Made by a program: the position numbers and the translations under genes
Assembly (NCBI RefSeq): GCF_900110505.1
Contig: NZ_FODZ01000002.1
Span: forward strand, 424,113 to 488,112
DNA from: Luteibacter sp. UNC138MFCol5.1
GTDB taxonomy: Bacteria > Pseudomonadota > Gammaproteobacteria > Xanthomonadales > Rhodanobacteraceae
Direction of reading: 5' to 3'
DNA: 64,000 nucleotides
The notes under the pieces: model-generated
The model's input: the letters and a program-made list of their open reading frames with translations, nothing else
The model's database searches: none
What the model was told of the DNA's origin: nothing
Shown: positions 28,522 through 36,890 of the stretch, in pieces
Layout of the letters: each line of letters begins with the position of its first letter
How positions within the stretch are numbered: the stretch's first letter is position 1

Positions 28522-28557
28522 ATCGCCCCCTCCTGCCAAGGTCGGGGCGATTTTTTT
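28522..28557 (+). terminator. Intrinsic terminator between YXWGXW gene and leucine dehydrogenase
   Basis: An 8-bp stem ATCGCCCC / GGGGCGAT with a 14-base loop is followed by seven T residues (28551-28557). It ends the upstream transcript. The leucine dehydrogenase gene must therefore use its own promoter between here and 28641, or an attenuator-like read-through. Confidence 0.88.
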
Positions 28558-28640
28558 GGACCGTCACGTCCCACCGGGTCCATGCCGGTTTTCACCTCGA
28601 GGGCGGTGCTGCTGCCGCTTGTAACTGGAGTTTTCGTTCG

Positions 28641-29744
28641 ATGATTTTCGAAACCATCGCCAACACGGGCCACGAAGAAGTCGTCTTCTGCCATAACAAG
28701 GACGCGGGCCTGAAGGCCATCATCGCGATCCACAACACCGTGCTTGGCCCGTCCCTGGGCGGCCTGCGCATGTGGCCGTACAAGAGCGAGCAGGATGCCG
28801 TGAACGACGTCCTGCGCCTGTCGCGCGGCATGACGTACAAGAACGCGGTCGCCGGCCTCAACCTCGGCGGCGGCAAGGCCGTGATCATCGGCGATCCCTC
28901 CAAGGACAAGTCCGAAGCGCTGTTCCGCGCCTTCGGCCGCTTCGTCAACTCGCTCAACGGCCGTTACATCACGGCCGAGGACGTCGGCATCGACGTCAAC
29001 GACATGGAATACGTCTACCGAGAGACCGAATACGTCACGGGCGTGCACCAGGTGCACGGTGGCTCCGGCGACCCGTCGCCGTTCACCGCGTTCGGCACCC
29101 TGCAGGGCCTGATGGCCGCGCTGCAGGCGAAGCACGGTAACGAGGACGTGGGCAAGTACAGCTATGCCGTGCAGGGCTGCGGCCACGTCGGCAGCGAATT
29201 CATCAAGCTGCTCCGCGAGCAGGGCGCCAAGGTGTTCGTCACCGACATCAACAAGGACGCGGTGCAGCGTTGCGTCGACGAACTCGGCTGCGAGGCCGTC
29301 GGTCTCGACGAGATCTACGACGTCGACGCCGACGTCTACAGCCCCTGCGCCCTCGGCGGCACGGTCAACGAGCAGACGATCGACCGCATCAAGGCGAAGA
29401 TCATCTGCGGCGCGGCCAACAACCAGCTCGCCACCGACGCCATCGGCGACGAGCTGGCCCGTCGCGGCGTGCTCTACGCGCCGGACTACGCGGTGAACGC
29501 CGGCGGCGTGATGAACGTGTCGCTGGAAATCGACGGCTACAACCGCGAGCGCGCCATGCGCATGATGCGCACGATCTACTACAACGTCGGCCGCATCTTC
29601 GAGATCTCCTCGCGCGACAACATCCCGACCTACAAGGCCGCGGATCGCATGGCCGAAGAGCGCATCAACGCGATCGGCAAGATCCGCCTGCCCCACATGG
29701 GCAACGGCGCGCCGCGTTTCCAGGGCCGCATGCGCGGTCAGTAA
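28641..29744 (+). CDS. Leucine dehydrogenase (Glu/Leu/Phe/Val dehydrogenase family)
   Basis: A 367-residue NAD-dependent amino acid dehydrogenase that reversibly deaminates leucine, and usually valine and isoleucine, to the 2-oxo acids. The substrate site shows GPSLGGLRMWPY and the catalytic-Lys motif GGGKAVI; the Rossmann motif is VQGCGHVGSEF with an acidic residue after strand 2 (VTDINKD) indicating NAD. ICGAANNQLA and YAPDYAVNAGGVMNV are typical of the family. TGGAG lies about nine bases before the ATG. A terminator follows the stop. It feeds branched-chain catabolism together with isovaleryl-CoA dehydrogenase (44.8 kb) and the carboxylase subunit (54 kb). Confidence 0.94.
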   Translation: MIFETIANTGHEEVVFCHNKDAGLKAIIAIHNTVLGPSLGGLRMWPYKSEQDAVNDVLRLSRGMTYKNAVAGLNLGGGKAVIIGDPSKDKSEALFRAFGRFVNSLNGRYITAEDVGIDVNDMEYVYRETEYVTGVHQVHGGSGDPSPFTAFGTLQGLMAALQAKHGNEDVGKYSYAVQGCGHVGSEFIKLLREQGAKVFVTDINKDAVQRCVDELGCEAVGLDEIYDVDADVYSPCALGGTVNEQTIDRIKAKIICGAANNQLATDAIGDELARRGVLYAPDYAVNAGGVMNVSLEIDGYNRERAMRMMRTIYYNVGRIFEISSRDNIPTYKAADRMAEERINAIGKIRLPHMGNGAPRFQGRMRGQ

Positions 29745-29767
29745 GCGTCGCTTCGTCGCACCGAAAA

Positions 29768-29796
29768 GGCCGCCCGCGAAAGCCGGCGGCCTTTTT
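29768..29796 (+). terminator. Intrinsic terminator after leucine dehydrogenase
   Basis: A 7-bp stem GGCCGCC / GGCGGCC with a 10-base loop is followed by five T residues, 23 bases after the stop codon. Confidence 0.9.
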
Positions 29797-29903
29797 CTTG
29801 CCTGAAACGGGCTTCCGCTCCTACACCCGATGGGAGATCGCGGAGCGAACCGTCCAAGCGTACGGTGGGCACCGGATACGAACCCACGACGAGGGCGAGC
29901 GCC

Positions 29904-30101
29904 ATGATCGGCAAAGTAAAGTTCTTCAACCCTGAAAAGGGATTCGGCTTCATCTCTCCCGACGGTGGCGGAGCCGACGTGTTCGCGCATCACACCGCGA
30001 TTGTTGGTTCGTCCAAAGATCTGGCCGAAGGTCAACGTGTGGAGTTCGAAATCGTCGACAGCACGCAAGGGCCCAGAGCCAGCAATATTCGACTGATCTG
30101 A
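29904..30101 (+). CDS. Cold-shock domain protein (first of three)
   Basis: A 65-residue single cold-shock domain, an OB-fold that binds single-stranded RNA/DNA. RNP1 is [11 protein letters not shown]2 is DVFAHHTAI, where the usual VFVH-F/Y has become VFAHH, so one aromatic stacking residue is missing. The ATG at 29904 follows GAGGGCGAGC. The long upstream open frame is discounted because the domain starts right at MIGKVKFFN. Two further cold-shock genes follow on the same strand. Confidence 0.93.
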   Translation: MIGKVKFFNPEKGFGFISPDGGGADVFAHHTAIVGSSKDLAEGQRVEFEIVDSTQGPRASNIRLI

Positions 30102-30184
30102 ACGATAGCGGCACGGCAGGCCAGTCACATAACACCAAGATGGCATGGAGCCATCGCTAAACGACCAGGGAGTGGAGCTGAACG

Positions 30185-30442
30185 ATGAAAGGCAAGGTGA
30201 AGTGGTTCAATGCGGGAAAGGGGTATGGGTTCATAGCGCCCGACGATGGAGAGAACGACGTCTTCGTCCATTACAGCGCCATCCAGGCATCGGGATTCAA
30301 GTCGCTGAATGAGCACGAGGAAGTCGAGTTCGACCTCGACCATGGCCCCAAAGGCCCGCAAGCCGTCAACGTGAGACTGTGCGGGCGTGCCGGCGAGAGC
30401 CGCACACGCGCTGCGGATCAAGCACCCAATCGGCACCGGTGA
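30185..30442 (+). CDS. Cold-shock domain protein (second of three)
   Basis: An 85-residue protein: a complete cold-shock domain ([23 protein letters not shown]2 DVFVHYSAI) and an extra basic tail of about 18 residues ([20 protein letters not shown]) not seen in CspA. GGGAGTGGAG precedes the ATG. It lies 83 bases after the first copy. The 295 bases that follow, up to the third copy, contain no gene I can support and may be the leader of that gene. Confidence 0.93.
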   Translation: MKGKVKWFNAGKGYGFIAPDDGENDVFVHYSAIQASGFKSLNEHEEVEFDLDHGPKGPQAVNVRLCGRAGESRTRAADQAPNRHR

Positions 30443-30737
30443 CTGCAGCACATGACGATCGCGGCTTCACATGCGTCGACGGCCCTGGCGCCTGCCTGAA
30501 TAGGGGGGATCGCCCGCCTGCATCGTCAGCGAAAAGGGCGCCGATCGTTCGACGATGCCTAAGCGAAATCGGAACGGCTCACGCGATGATGCTGATGTGT
30601 CATCGCGTTTCGCCCTGCCCCTACGACGCATGGCCGATGCCCGGCGATGCGCGGAATCGGCGTGACCGACATACGCTGTCGGTGACGGCAATGTTAAGCC
30701 GTCGCAGGCTGCACCACATCAAGGAGTGGATACGGTC

Positions 30738-30977
30738 ATGAGCATCCCAAAGAAAGCGCCGAAACATGCCGATGGCACACAGACAGGCAAGGTGAAGTGG
30801 TTCAACGATCAGAAGGGGTACGGCTTCATCACAAGTGACGACGGAGTGGATCTCTTCGTGCACCACTCCGACATCCGCATCGAGGGCTTCAGAACACTCG
30901 CCGAGCGGCAGGCGGTCACGTTCCAGTCCGTCGTCGGCCCGAAGGGGCCCGCCGCAAAGGATGTCGAGCCCGCTTGA
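30738..30977 (+). CDS. Cold-shock domain protein (third of three)
   Basis: A 79-residue protein with a 15-residue polar, basic N-terminal extension ([15 protein letters not shown]) before the cold-shock domain ([22 protein letters not shown]2 DLFVHHSDI, again with His in place of the aromatic). The ATG at 30738 is preferred to the GTG at 30726 because AAGGAG at 30721-30726 is then correctly spaced. It probably acts as an RNA chaperone; cold induction is not shown. Confidence 0.9.
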   Translation: MSIPKKAPKHADGTQTGKVKWFNDQKGYGFITSDDGVDLFVHHSDIRIEGFRTLAERQAVTFQSVVGPKGPAAKDVEPA

Positions 30978-31026
30978 TTCGCTGGCGGCGTCCGCCCGCT
31001 CGTGCGGCGGGCGGACGCCCACCTCT

Positions 31027-31155
31027 TCATCGCGCGGCCGCGACCAGGTTCGCGGCCGACGGCACGGGCGCGGTCACCATCGCGCCGAACGTCAGGGCGC
31101 AGGTCAGGACGGCGACGACGAAGAAGGTCTTCAGGATGGCGGTTTCGAATTTCAT
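31027..31155 (-). CDS. Small membrane or secreted peptide (42 residues)
   Basis: A 42-codon frame starting MKFETAILKTFFVVAVLTC. It has a single hydrophobic segment (FFVVAVLTCALTFGAMV) that would serve as a signal anchor or signal peptide, followed by a short Ala/Pro-rich tail. GAGGA lies nine bases before the ATG. The frame is open further upstream, but the preceding residues look non-coding. No family is recognised. Its support is the ribosome-binding site plus a sensible membrane-peptide composition. Confidence 0.5.
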   Translation of the reverse strand: MKFETAILKTFFVVAVLTCALTFGAMVTAPVPSAANLVAAAR

Positions 31156-31575
31156 GGGGATCGTCCTCGGGCAGTGGTGGGTCAGGCTCTCGCGAGGTGT
31201 GTCGCAAGAGGCGTGCCAACTGCGGAAAAGGCCTGCGGACCGCATTCCCGCGCGGTCCGGCGCGCCGCGCGCCATCGCGCGCCGGTGTCCGCGGACGCTG
31301 TGTCCGGGACGACCGGACAAGCCCGGGCGGGGGATGAGCTGAGATTTTTCGTAAGTCCGATTGTCATGGACTGCGATCTGGTACACTTTCCCGGCCTTGG
31401 CGATCTTGTAAGGCTTTGCCTGCACGACGCTTTTAGGTCAGGGGACGCCATCCGGCGGATGGCAACAACCAGAGCATTCCGATCACCTTCGTCGCCTCGG
31501 CGGTGGCGCGGAACCGTTCGCCCTCGCAGGGCACGGTACCGGCGCGACCCGGGGATGAAATGGACTTACCGAGCT
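31156..31575. other. Gene-free region (about 420 bases) before the polyene cluster
   Basis: No convincing gene on either strand. It contains the candidate promoter at 31361-31387 and, in the presumed leader, a short hairpin GCCATCC-GGC-GGATGGC at 31447-31463. An in-frame ATG at 31555 could be an alternative start for the first carrier protein. The leader of about 180 bases is long enough for regulation, but no known riboswitch was recognised. Confidence 0.4.
31361..31387 (+). promoter_or_regulatory. Candidate promoter of the polyene-type biosynthetic operon
   Basis: TTGTCA at 31361-31366 and TACACT at 31382-31387, 15 bases apart, with TGG just before TACACT making an extended -10. It is the best promoter-like match ahead of the 14-gene run. 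Spacing is short, so confidence is modest. Confidence 0.4.
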
Positions 31576-31845
31576 ATGAGCGCGATCCCAGCTGAAACCT
31601 TCACCTCCGACGATGTCCTCGCGCGCCTGCGGTCCGTCCTGCACGAGACGTTCGAGATCGACCCGGCCCGGGTGACGCCCGATGCCAACCTGTTCACCGA
31701 TCTGGAACTCGACAGCATCGATGCCATCGACCTGGCGATCCAGGTGCAGGACATGACCGGCACGCGCATCAAGCCGGAGGACTTCAAGAGCGTCCGGACG
31801 GTCGGCGACGTCGTCGCGACCGTGCAGGCGCTCGTCGCGCGCTGA
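31576..31845 (+). CDS. Acyl carrier protein (first of the polyene cluster)
   Basis: An 89-residue carrier protein with the phosphopantetheine attachment site LELDSIDAIDLAI (Ser47). It carries growing acyl chains as thioesters. It opens a run of 14 same-strand genes, nearly all overlapping or within a few bases of each other. In aryl-polyene clusters of E. coli type there are two carrier proteins (ApeE, ApeF); the other one here is at 36621. The start at 31576 is chosen to fit the domain; the ATG at 31555 is an alternative with a GGGG just before it. Confidence 0.88.
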   Translation: MSAIPAETFTSDDVLARLRSVLHETFEIDPARVTPDANLFTDLELDSIDAIDLAIQVQDMTGTRIKPEDFKSVRTVGDVVATVQALVAR

Positions 31846-31853
31846 ACGATCCG

Positions 31854-32642
31854 ATGCCGGGCAGCAGCGGGCCGCGCGATTCCGCGGCGGGAACCTTCGC
31901 GCCCTGCGCGGTCGTTCCGATCTACAACCATGGCGGCACCATCGCGGCGACCGCGAACGCGCTCGCCGCGCACGGCCTTCCGGTCATCATCGTCGACGAC
32001 GGTTCCGACGCGGTCACGCGCGACATCCTCGACGCGCTGGTCGCCGGACGCGACGATCTGCGCCTGATCCGGCTACCTCGCAATGGCGGCAAGGGCGCCG
32101 CCCTCACGGCCGGCTTCCTCGCCGCGCACGACGCCGGACACTCGCATGTGCTGCAGATCGACGCGGATGGTCAGCACGACACGGCGGACGTGCCGCGCTT
32201 CCTCGCCGAAGCCAGAAACGCGCCCGACGCCATGATCTGCGGTCGCCCCGTGTACGACGATTCGGTGCCGAAGGCACGCCTGTACGGCCGCTACCTGACG
32301 CACGCGTGCGTGTGGCTCGAGACGCTGTCGTTCGCCATCGACGATTCGATGTGCGGGTACCGGCTCTATCCGCTGGCCGCCACCCGCGCCGAGATCGCGC
32401 GCAAACCCCTCCCCGCCCGCATGGATTTCGACACCGAGATCGCCGTGCGACTGCACTGGCGGGGCGTGCCGGTGCGCAACGTCCCGACGCGCGTCACCTA
32501 TCCGGAAGGCGGGCTTTCGCATTTCCGCATGTGGCGCGACAACGTCCGCATCACCGCCATGCACACCCGCCTGATCCTCGGCATGCTCCCGCGCGCGCCT
32601 CGCCTGCTCGCGCGCAGGCTCGGCCGTGCCGGCCAACGATGA
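31854..32642 (+). CDS. Family 2 glycosyltransferase of the polyene cluster
   Basis: A 262-residue GT-A fold enzyme: CAVVPIYNHGGTI, VIIVDDGSDAVT, NGGKGAALTAGF and the DxD-like QIDADGQHD metal site, resembling dolichol-phosphate-mannose synthase-like transferases. No membrane segments follow. In E. coli-type aryl-polyene clusters a GT2 domain is fused in front of an LpxL-type acyltransferase; here the two are separate genes, the acyltransferase being at 38043. It probably helps attach the polyene to a lipid carrier or head group. It overlaps the region of the first ketosynthase start closely (10-base gap). Confidence 0.87.
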   Translation: MPGSSGPRDSAAGTFAPCAVVPIYNHGGTIAATANALAAHGLPVIIVDDGSDAVTRDILDALVAGRDDLRLIRLPRNGGKGAALTAGFLAAHDAGHSHVLQIDADGQHDTADVPRFLAEARNAPDAMICGRPVYDDSVPKARLYGRYLTHACVWLETLSFAIDDSMCGYRLYPLAATRAEIARKPLPARMDFDTEIAVRLHWRGVPVRNVPTRVTYPEGGLSHFRMWRDNVRITAMHTRLILGMLPRAPRLLARRLGRAGQR

Positions 32643-32652
32643 ACATCAGCAC

Positions 32653-33915
32653 ATGAACGCACCGCAGCACCCTACCCCGGGCCGCGCGCCGAAGCGCGTC
32701 GTCGTCACCGGCATCGGTGGCATCACGGCCCTCGGCAACGACTGGCCGACGATCGAGGCGCGCCTGCGCCAGTTCCGCAACGCCGTGCGCCGCATGGGCG
32801 AGTGGGACTACTTCGACAAGCTCAACGGCCGCCTCGGCGCGCCGGTCGACACTTTCACGCAACCGGCGCACTGGTCCCGCAAGCACGTCCGCTCGATGGG
32901 ACGCGTCGCCCAGCTCGCCGTCGCGGCAAGTGAACGCGCGCTCGACGACGCCGGCCTCCTCGGCGACGAACGCATCGCCGACGGACGGATGGGCGTCGCG
33001 TACGGCTCGTCGGGCGGCAGCATCGAACCCGCGCGCACGGTCGGCCGCATGCTCGAGACGGGCTCGATGCAGGGCGTCACGGCCACGAGCTACATCCAGA
33101 TGATGGCGCACACGACGGCCGTGAACGTCGGCGTGTTCTTCGGACTGAAGGGCCGTGTCGTCACCACGTCCAGCGCGTGCACGTCCGGCAGCCAGGCGAT
33201 CGGTTACGGCTACGAGGCGATCCAGCAGGGCAAGCAGCTCCTGATGCTCTGCGGTGGCGCCGAGGAACTCTCCGGTCCCGGCGCGGCCGTGTTCGATACC
33301 CTCTTCGCCACGAGCACGCGCAACGACGAACCCGCGCTGACGCCGCGTCCGTTCGATGCGCGTCGCGACGGCCTGGTCGTCGGCGAAGGCGCCACGACGC
33401 TCGTGCTCGAGGAATACGAGCACGCGGTGGCCCGCGGTGCGCGCGTCTACGCCGAGGTCGTCGGCTTCGGCACCAATTCCGACGGCGCGCACATCACGCA
33501 GCCGACGCGCGAGACCATGGCCGCCGCGATGCGCATGGCGCTCGACGACGCGGGCCTCGCCGCCGCGGACATCGGCTACGTCAGCGCGCACGGTACGGCC
33601 ACCGATCGCGGCGATGTCGCGGAGAGCCACGCGACCGCCGACGTGCTCGGCGGCGGCGTGCCGATCAGCTCGATGAAGAGCTACGTGGGCCACACGCTCG
33701 GCGCCTGCGGCGCCCTGGAAGCATGGTGGGCCATCGAGATGATGCGCGGTGGGTGGTTCGCGCCGACGATCAACCTCGACACGCCGGATCCGGAATGCGC
33801 GGCCCTCGACTACGTCACCGGCGAGGGGCGCGACATCCGCACCGATCACGTGATGAACAACAACTTCGCGTTCGGCGGCATCAACACGTCGCTGATCTTC
33901 CGGGCGCACCGCTGA
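32653..33915 (+). CDS. Beta-ketoacyl-ACP synthase, ApeR-like (KS1)
   Basis: A 420-residue FabF-type ketosynthase that condenses malonyl-ACP with an acyl chain. The triad is complete: Cys176 in TSSACTSGSQ, His in SAHGTATDRGD and His in VGHTLGACGA. The sequence VVTTSSACTSGSQAIGYGYE is characteristic of the aryl-polyene ketosynthases. Its TGA overlaps the ATG of the next ketosynthase by one base. The ATG at 32653 is preferred to the in-frame GTG at 32626, which would overlap the glycosyltransferase. Confidence 0.92.
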   Translation: MNAPQHPTPGRAPKRVVVTGIGGITALGNDWPTIEARLRQFRNAVRRMGEWDYFDKLNGRLGAPVDTFTQPAHWSRKHVRSMGRVAQLAVAASERALDDAGLLGDERIADGRMGVAYGSSGGSIEPARTVGRMLETGSMQGVTATSYIQMMAHTTAVNVGVFFGLKGRVVTTSSACTSGSQAIGYGYEAIQQGKQLLMLCGGAEELSGPGAAVFDTLFATSTRNDEPALTPRPFDARRDGLVVGEGATTLVLEEYEHAVARGARVYAEVVGFGTNSDGAHITQPTRETMAAAMRMALDDAGLAAADIGYVSAHGTATDRGDVAESHATADVLGGGVPISSMKSYVGHTLGACGALEAWWAIEMMRGGWFAPTINLDTPDPECAALDYVTGEGRDIRTDHVMNNNFAFGGINTSLIFRAHR

Positions 33916-35141
33916 TGCGGCGAGTGGTCGTCACCGGCATGGGCGCGGTGTCCTGCCTCGGCGCGGGTCGCGCCACCCTCTTCGACGGCCTGCGCGCCGG
34001 TCGCGCGGGTTTTCGCGCGATGCCCGACTTCGCCGCGCTCGGCATGCGCTGCCAGGTCGCGGCGCCGGCCGACCTTTCGGCGCTGGAACCTCCGCCGCGC
34101 AAGCTGCGCCGCTATCTGCCGCAGGCCGCCGAGCACGCGTGGCACGCCACGCGCGAAGCGCTCGGCGAAGCCGGCCTCGACGCGTCGCGCGTGCGCGAAC
34201 GCGACGTCGGCATCGTCATGGGGGGCGCCGCGGCGCTCAGCGAATACGAGGCCGGCCTCGACGCCTTCCATGCGAAGGGGATCTCGCGCCTGTCGCCCTT
34301 CATCGTGCCGCGAAGCATGGGCAGCGCCGTCTCCGCGACGCTCACCCAGGCGTTCGGCTTCGGTGGTCGCGGTTTCACGGTGGGTTCGGCGTGCACCAGC
34401 GCCACGCACGCGATCGGCCAGGCGATGGAGCTCATCCAGCTCGGCCGGCAGGAGATCGTGATCTGCGGCGGCGCCGAGGAGTTGCACGACAAGGCCGCCA
34501 TGTGCTTCGACGTGATGAACGCGCTGTCGACCGCGAGCGTGGCCGGCGAGCGTGTGTCCACGCCGTACGCCGCGGATCGCGACGGCATCCTGCTCGGCGG
34601 CGGCGCCGGCGTGCTGGTGCTGGAATCGCTGGATTCGGCGCTCGCGCGAGGCGCGACGATCCTCGCCGAGATGGCCGGGTACGGCGCCGCATCCGATCCC
34701 GACGGCATGATCAGCCCCGCCGCCGACGGCATGGCCGAGGCCATGCATCAGGCGATCGATCTGGCGGGGACCTTGCCCGGTTACGTCAATACCCACGCCT
34801 GCGCCACGGTGGCGGGCGATCTCGCCGAATGGCAGGCGCTGCGCCGCGTCTTCGGCGATCGCGGGCACCCCGTGCCGCCGATGTCCTCGATCAAAGGCCT
34901 CATCGGCCACGCGCCCGCGGCCGCGGGCGCCCTCGACGCCATCGCGGCCATCGGCATGATGGAGAACGACATCCTGCTGGGCCCGGCCTCCACGGGCGAG
35001 CGCGATCCGGCGTTCATCGATGCGCCGCTGGTCGAGGGCGAACTCGCGGCATCCGTGGACAGCGTGCTCTCCAACACCTTCGGCTTCGGCGGCAGCTGCG
35101 CCGCGCTGATGATCCGCCGCTACCACGGGGCCGGCGCATGA
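33915..35141 (+). CDS. Beta-ketoacyl-ACP synthase (KS2)
   Basis: A 408-residue ketosynthase starting MRRVVVTGMGAVSCLG. The nucleophile is Cys160 in VGSACTSATHAIG. The first His lies in NTHACATVAGD instead of the usual NxHGTxT, and the second in LIGHAPAAAGA, so the triad is kept while the surrounding loop has diverged. It is translationally coupled to KS1 (1-base overlap) and to the chain-length-factor-like gene (ATGA overlap). KS1 and KS2 may form a heterodimer, but this is inference. Confidence 0.9.
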   Translation: MRRVVVTGMGAVSCLGAGRATLFDGLRAGRAGFRAMPDFAALGMRCQVAAPADLSALEPPPRKLRRYLPQAAEHAWHATREALGEAGLDASRVRERDVGIVMGGAAALSEYEAGLDAFHAKGISRLSPFIVPRSMGSAVSATLTQAFGFGGRGFTVGSACTSATHAIGQAMELIQLGRQEIVICGGAEELHDKAAMCFDVMNALSTASVAGERVSTPYAADRDGILLGGGAGVLVLESLDSALARGATILAEMAGYGAASDPDGMISPAADGMAEAMHQAIDLAGTLPGYVNTHACATVAGDLAEWQALRRVFGDRGHPVPPMSSIKGLIGHAPAAAGALDAIAAIGMMENDILLGPASTGERDPAFIDAPLVEGELAASVDSVLSNTFGFGGSCAALMIRRYHGAGA

Positions 35142-35863
35142 TCGCGCTCAGCGTCGACGCGTGGCGTGCCTGGGCCCCGGGAATCGACGATGCCGCCGGC
35201 TGGGCGGCATGGGCCGCGGCGCCGCACGCGATCGTCGACCACGGCGAGCAACCGGCCTGCGAGTTCGTGCCACCGATGCAGCGGCGCCGCCTCAGCCGGC
35301 TGGCGCGCATCGTCATGCATGCCGCGTGGCCCCTGTGCGGCGACGACGAGCAGCTCCCGTTCGTCTTCGCGTCGCGGCATGGCGAGACGACCCGCACGTT
35401 CGCGATGCTCGACGAGATCGGCCGCGAGGCGCCGCTGTCGCCCACACAGTTCGGACTGTCGGTGCACAACGCGATCGCCGGCCAGTGGTCGATCCTCCGC
35501 GGCCAGCGTGGCGAGTCCGTCGCGATCGCCGGCGAAGCGGACACCTTCGAGCACGCGATCGTGGAGGCGGCCGCACTGCTCGACGAGGGTGCCCCGGCCG
35601 TGGTCGCCGTCGTCGCGGAAGAAGTGCCTGCCACCGCTTACGACGGATGGATCGACGACGTGCCGTTCTCGTATACGCTGGCACTGCGCCTCTCGCACGC
35701 GGCGGATGGACAGGGCTGGCATCTCTCGCTCGACGCGAACGAGGGCGCGGCACCCGTCCGGGACTTCCCGCATGCGCTGCGTTTCGTGCGCGCCCTGCAC
35801 GATCGTGCCACCCTCGATCACCCGTGGAAGACGCGACGATGGACCTGGCAGCCGACAGCGTGA
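35138..35863 (+). CDS. Beta-ketoacyl synthase-like chain-length-factor protein (ApeC-like)
   Basis: A 241-residue protein of the Ketoacyl-synt_2 type: only the N-terminal half of a thiolase fold, with FVFASRHGETTRTFAMLDEI and LSVHNAIAGQWSILRGQ. There is no catalytic Cys motif. In E. coli-type aryl-polyene synthesis the corresponding ApeC pairs with a full ketosynthase and acts like a chain-length factor. It starts on ATGA overlapping KS2 and overlaps the following acyltransferase by about 25 bases. Confidence 0.85.
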   Translation: MIALSVDAWRAWAPGIDDAAGWAAWAAAPHAIVDHGEQPACEFVPPMQRRRLSRLARIVMHAAWPLCGDDEQLPFVFASRHGETTRTFAMLDEIGREAPLSPTQFGLSVHNAIAGQWSILRGQRGESVAIAGEADTFEHAIVEAAALLDEGAPAVVAVVAEEVPATAYDGWIDDVPFSYTLALRLSHAADGQGWHLSLDANEGAAPVRDFPHALRFVRALHDRATLDHPWKTRRWTWQPTA

Positions 35864-36624
35864 CCCGCCGCGACGCCTGGGCCTGGCGCTTCGTCGGCAC
35901 CGCGCTCAGTTTCGCCCTGTTCGGCATCGGGGGCCTGTTGCTGCGCGTGCTGATCCTCCCCGCGGTGCTGCACTGGCCCGGACCGCCCGCCCTGCGCCGC
36001 CGCCGCGCGCGACGCACCGTCGGACGCGCCTTCTGGCTGCACTCGCAATTCATGTATCGGGTGGGCGTACTCGATTACCGCTTCGACGGCCTCGAGCGGC
36101 TCGGCCGGCCGGGTCAGCTGATCGTCGCCAACCATCCCTCGCTGATCGACGTGGTCTTCCTGCTCGGGCACGTGCCCGACGCGAACTGCGTCGTGAAGCA
36201 CAGCCTCTGGCGGAATCCTTTCATGCGCGGCCCGGTCCGCGTCGCGCAGTACATCAGCAACGACGGCAGCGCCGACATGCTCGACCGCGCGGCGGACGTG
36301 CTTCGCGAGGGCCAGACGTTGATCGTCTTTCCGGAAGGCACGCGCACCACGCCCGGCGAGCCGCCGGTGTTCCATCGCGGCGCGGCCGCGATCGCGGTGC
36401 GGGGTGCCCGGGTGGTGACGCCGGTGTACATCACCGTGCGCCCGACGACGTTGACCAAGGCGGAACCCTGGTACCGCGTGCCGCATCGTCGCGTGCGCAT
36501 GGAGCTGCGGGTGGGCGACGATATCCCCGTCGCGACCTTCAGCGACGGCGTGCCGGCGCCGATAGCCTCGCGCCGCCTCAACGAACATCTCCACGCCCTT
36601 TACGCCAGGGAACTGAAGGCATGA
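35839..36624 (+). CDS. 1-acyl-glycerol-3-phosphate acyltransferase-like protein (PlsC type)
   Basis: A 261-residue acyltransferase with an N-terminal membrane segment (FVGTALSFALFGIGGLLLRV). The catalytic block is VANHPSLIDVVF (HX4D) and the substrate-binding block is IVFPEGTRTTPG. It is the counterpart of the PlsC-like ApeD, expected to move the polyene acyl chain onto a glycerol-type acceptor at the inner membrane. The ATG at 35839 is used; a GTG at 35824 in frame is possible. It overlaps its neighbours on both sides. Confidence 0.88.
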   Translation: MDLAADSVTRRDAWAWRFVGTALSFALFGIGGLLLRVLILPAVLHWPGPPALRRRRARRTVGRAFWLHSQFMYRVGVLDYRFDGLERLGRPGQLIVANHPSLIDVVFLLGHVPDANCVVKHSLWRNPFMRGPVRVAQYISNDGSADMLDRAADVLREGQTLIVFPEGTRTTPGEPPVFHRGAAAIAVRGARVVTPVYITVRPTTLTKAEPWYRVPHRRVRMELRVGDDIPVATFSDGVPAPIASRRLNEHLHALYARELKA

Positions 36625-36890
36625 ACGAACTGGAACGCGACATCGCCCGGCTGATCGTCGACACGCTCGCGCTCGACCACCTCCGCCCGGAAGACATCGC
36701 GGCCGACCAGCCGCTGTTCGGCCAGGGCCTCGGCCTCGACTCGGTCGACGCGCTCGAGCTTGCGCTCGCCCTGCAGAACCGTTACGGCCTGCGCATCGCG
36801 GCGGATTCGCGCGATGCGCGCGCGCATTTCGAAACCGTGCGCAGCCTCGCCCTCTACGTGCAAGCGAGCGGTAGCCCATGCGCCGGTTGA
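36621..36890 (+). CDS. Acyl carrier protein (second of the polyene cluster)
   Basis: An 89-residue carrier protein with the attachment site GLGLDSVDALELA (Ser41). The ATG overlaps the acyltransferase stop (ATGA), and the next gene begins 13 bases before its stop. Two carrier proteins are normal for aryl-polyene clusters, where one is thought to serve starter loading or a distinct stage. Confidence 0.92.
   Translation: MNELERDIARLIVDTLALDHLRPEDIAADQPLFGQGLGLDSVDALELALALQNRYGLRIAADSRDARAHFETVRSLALYVQASGSPCAG

Noticed and set aside
33915-35141. KS2 as an inactive ketosynthase
   Set aside because: The loop is diverged (THACAT), but the Cys and both His residues are present, so activity cannot be excluded.
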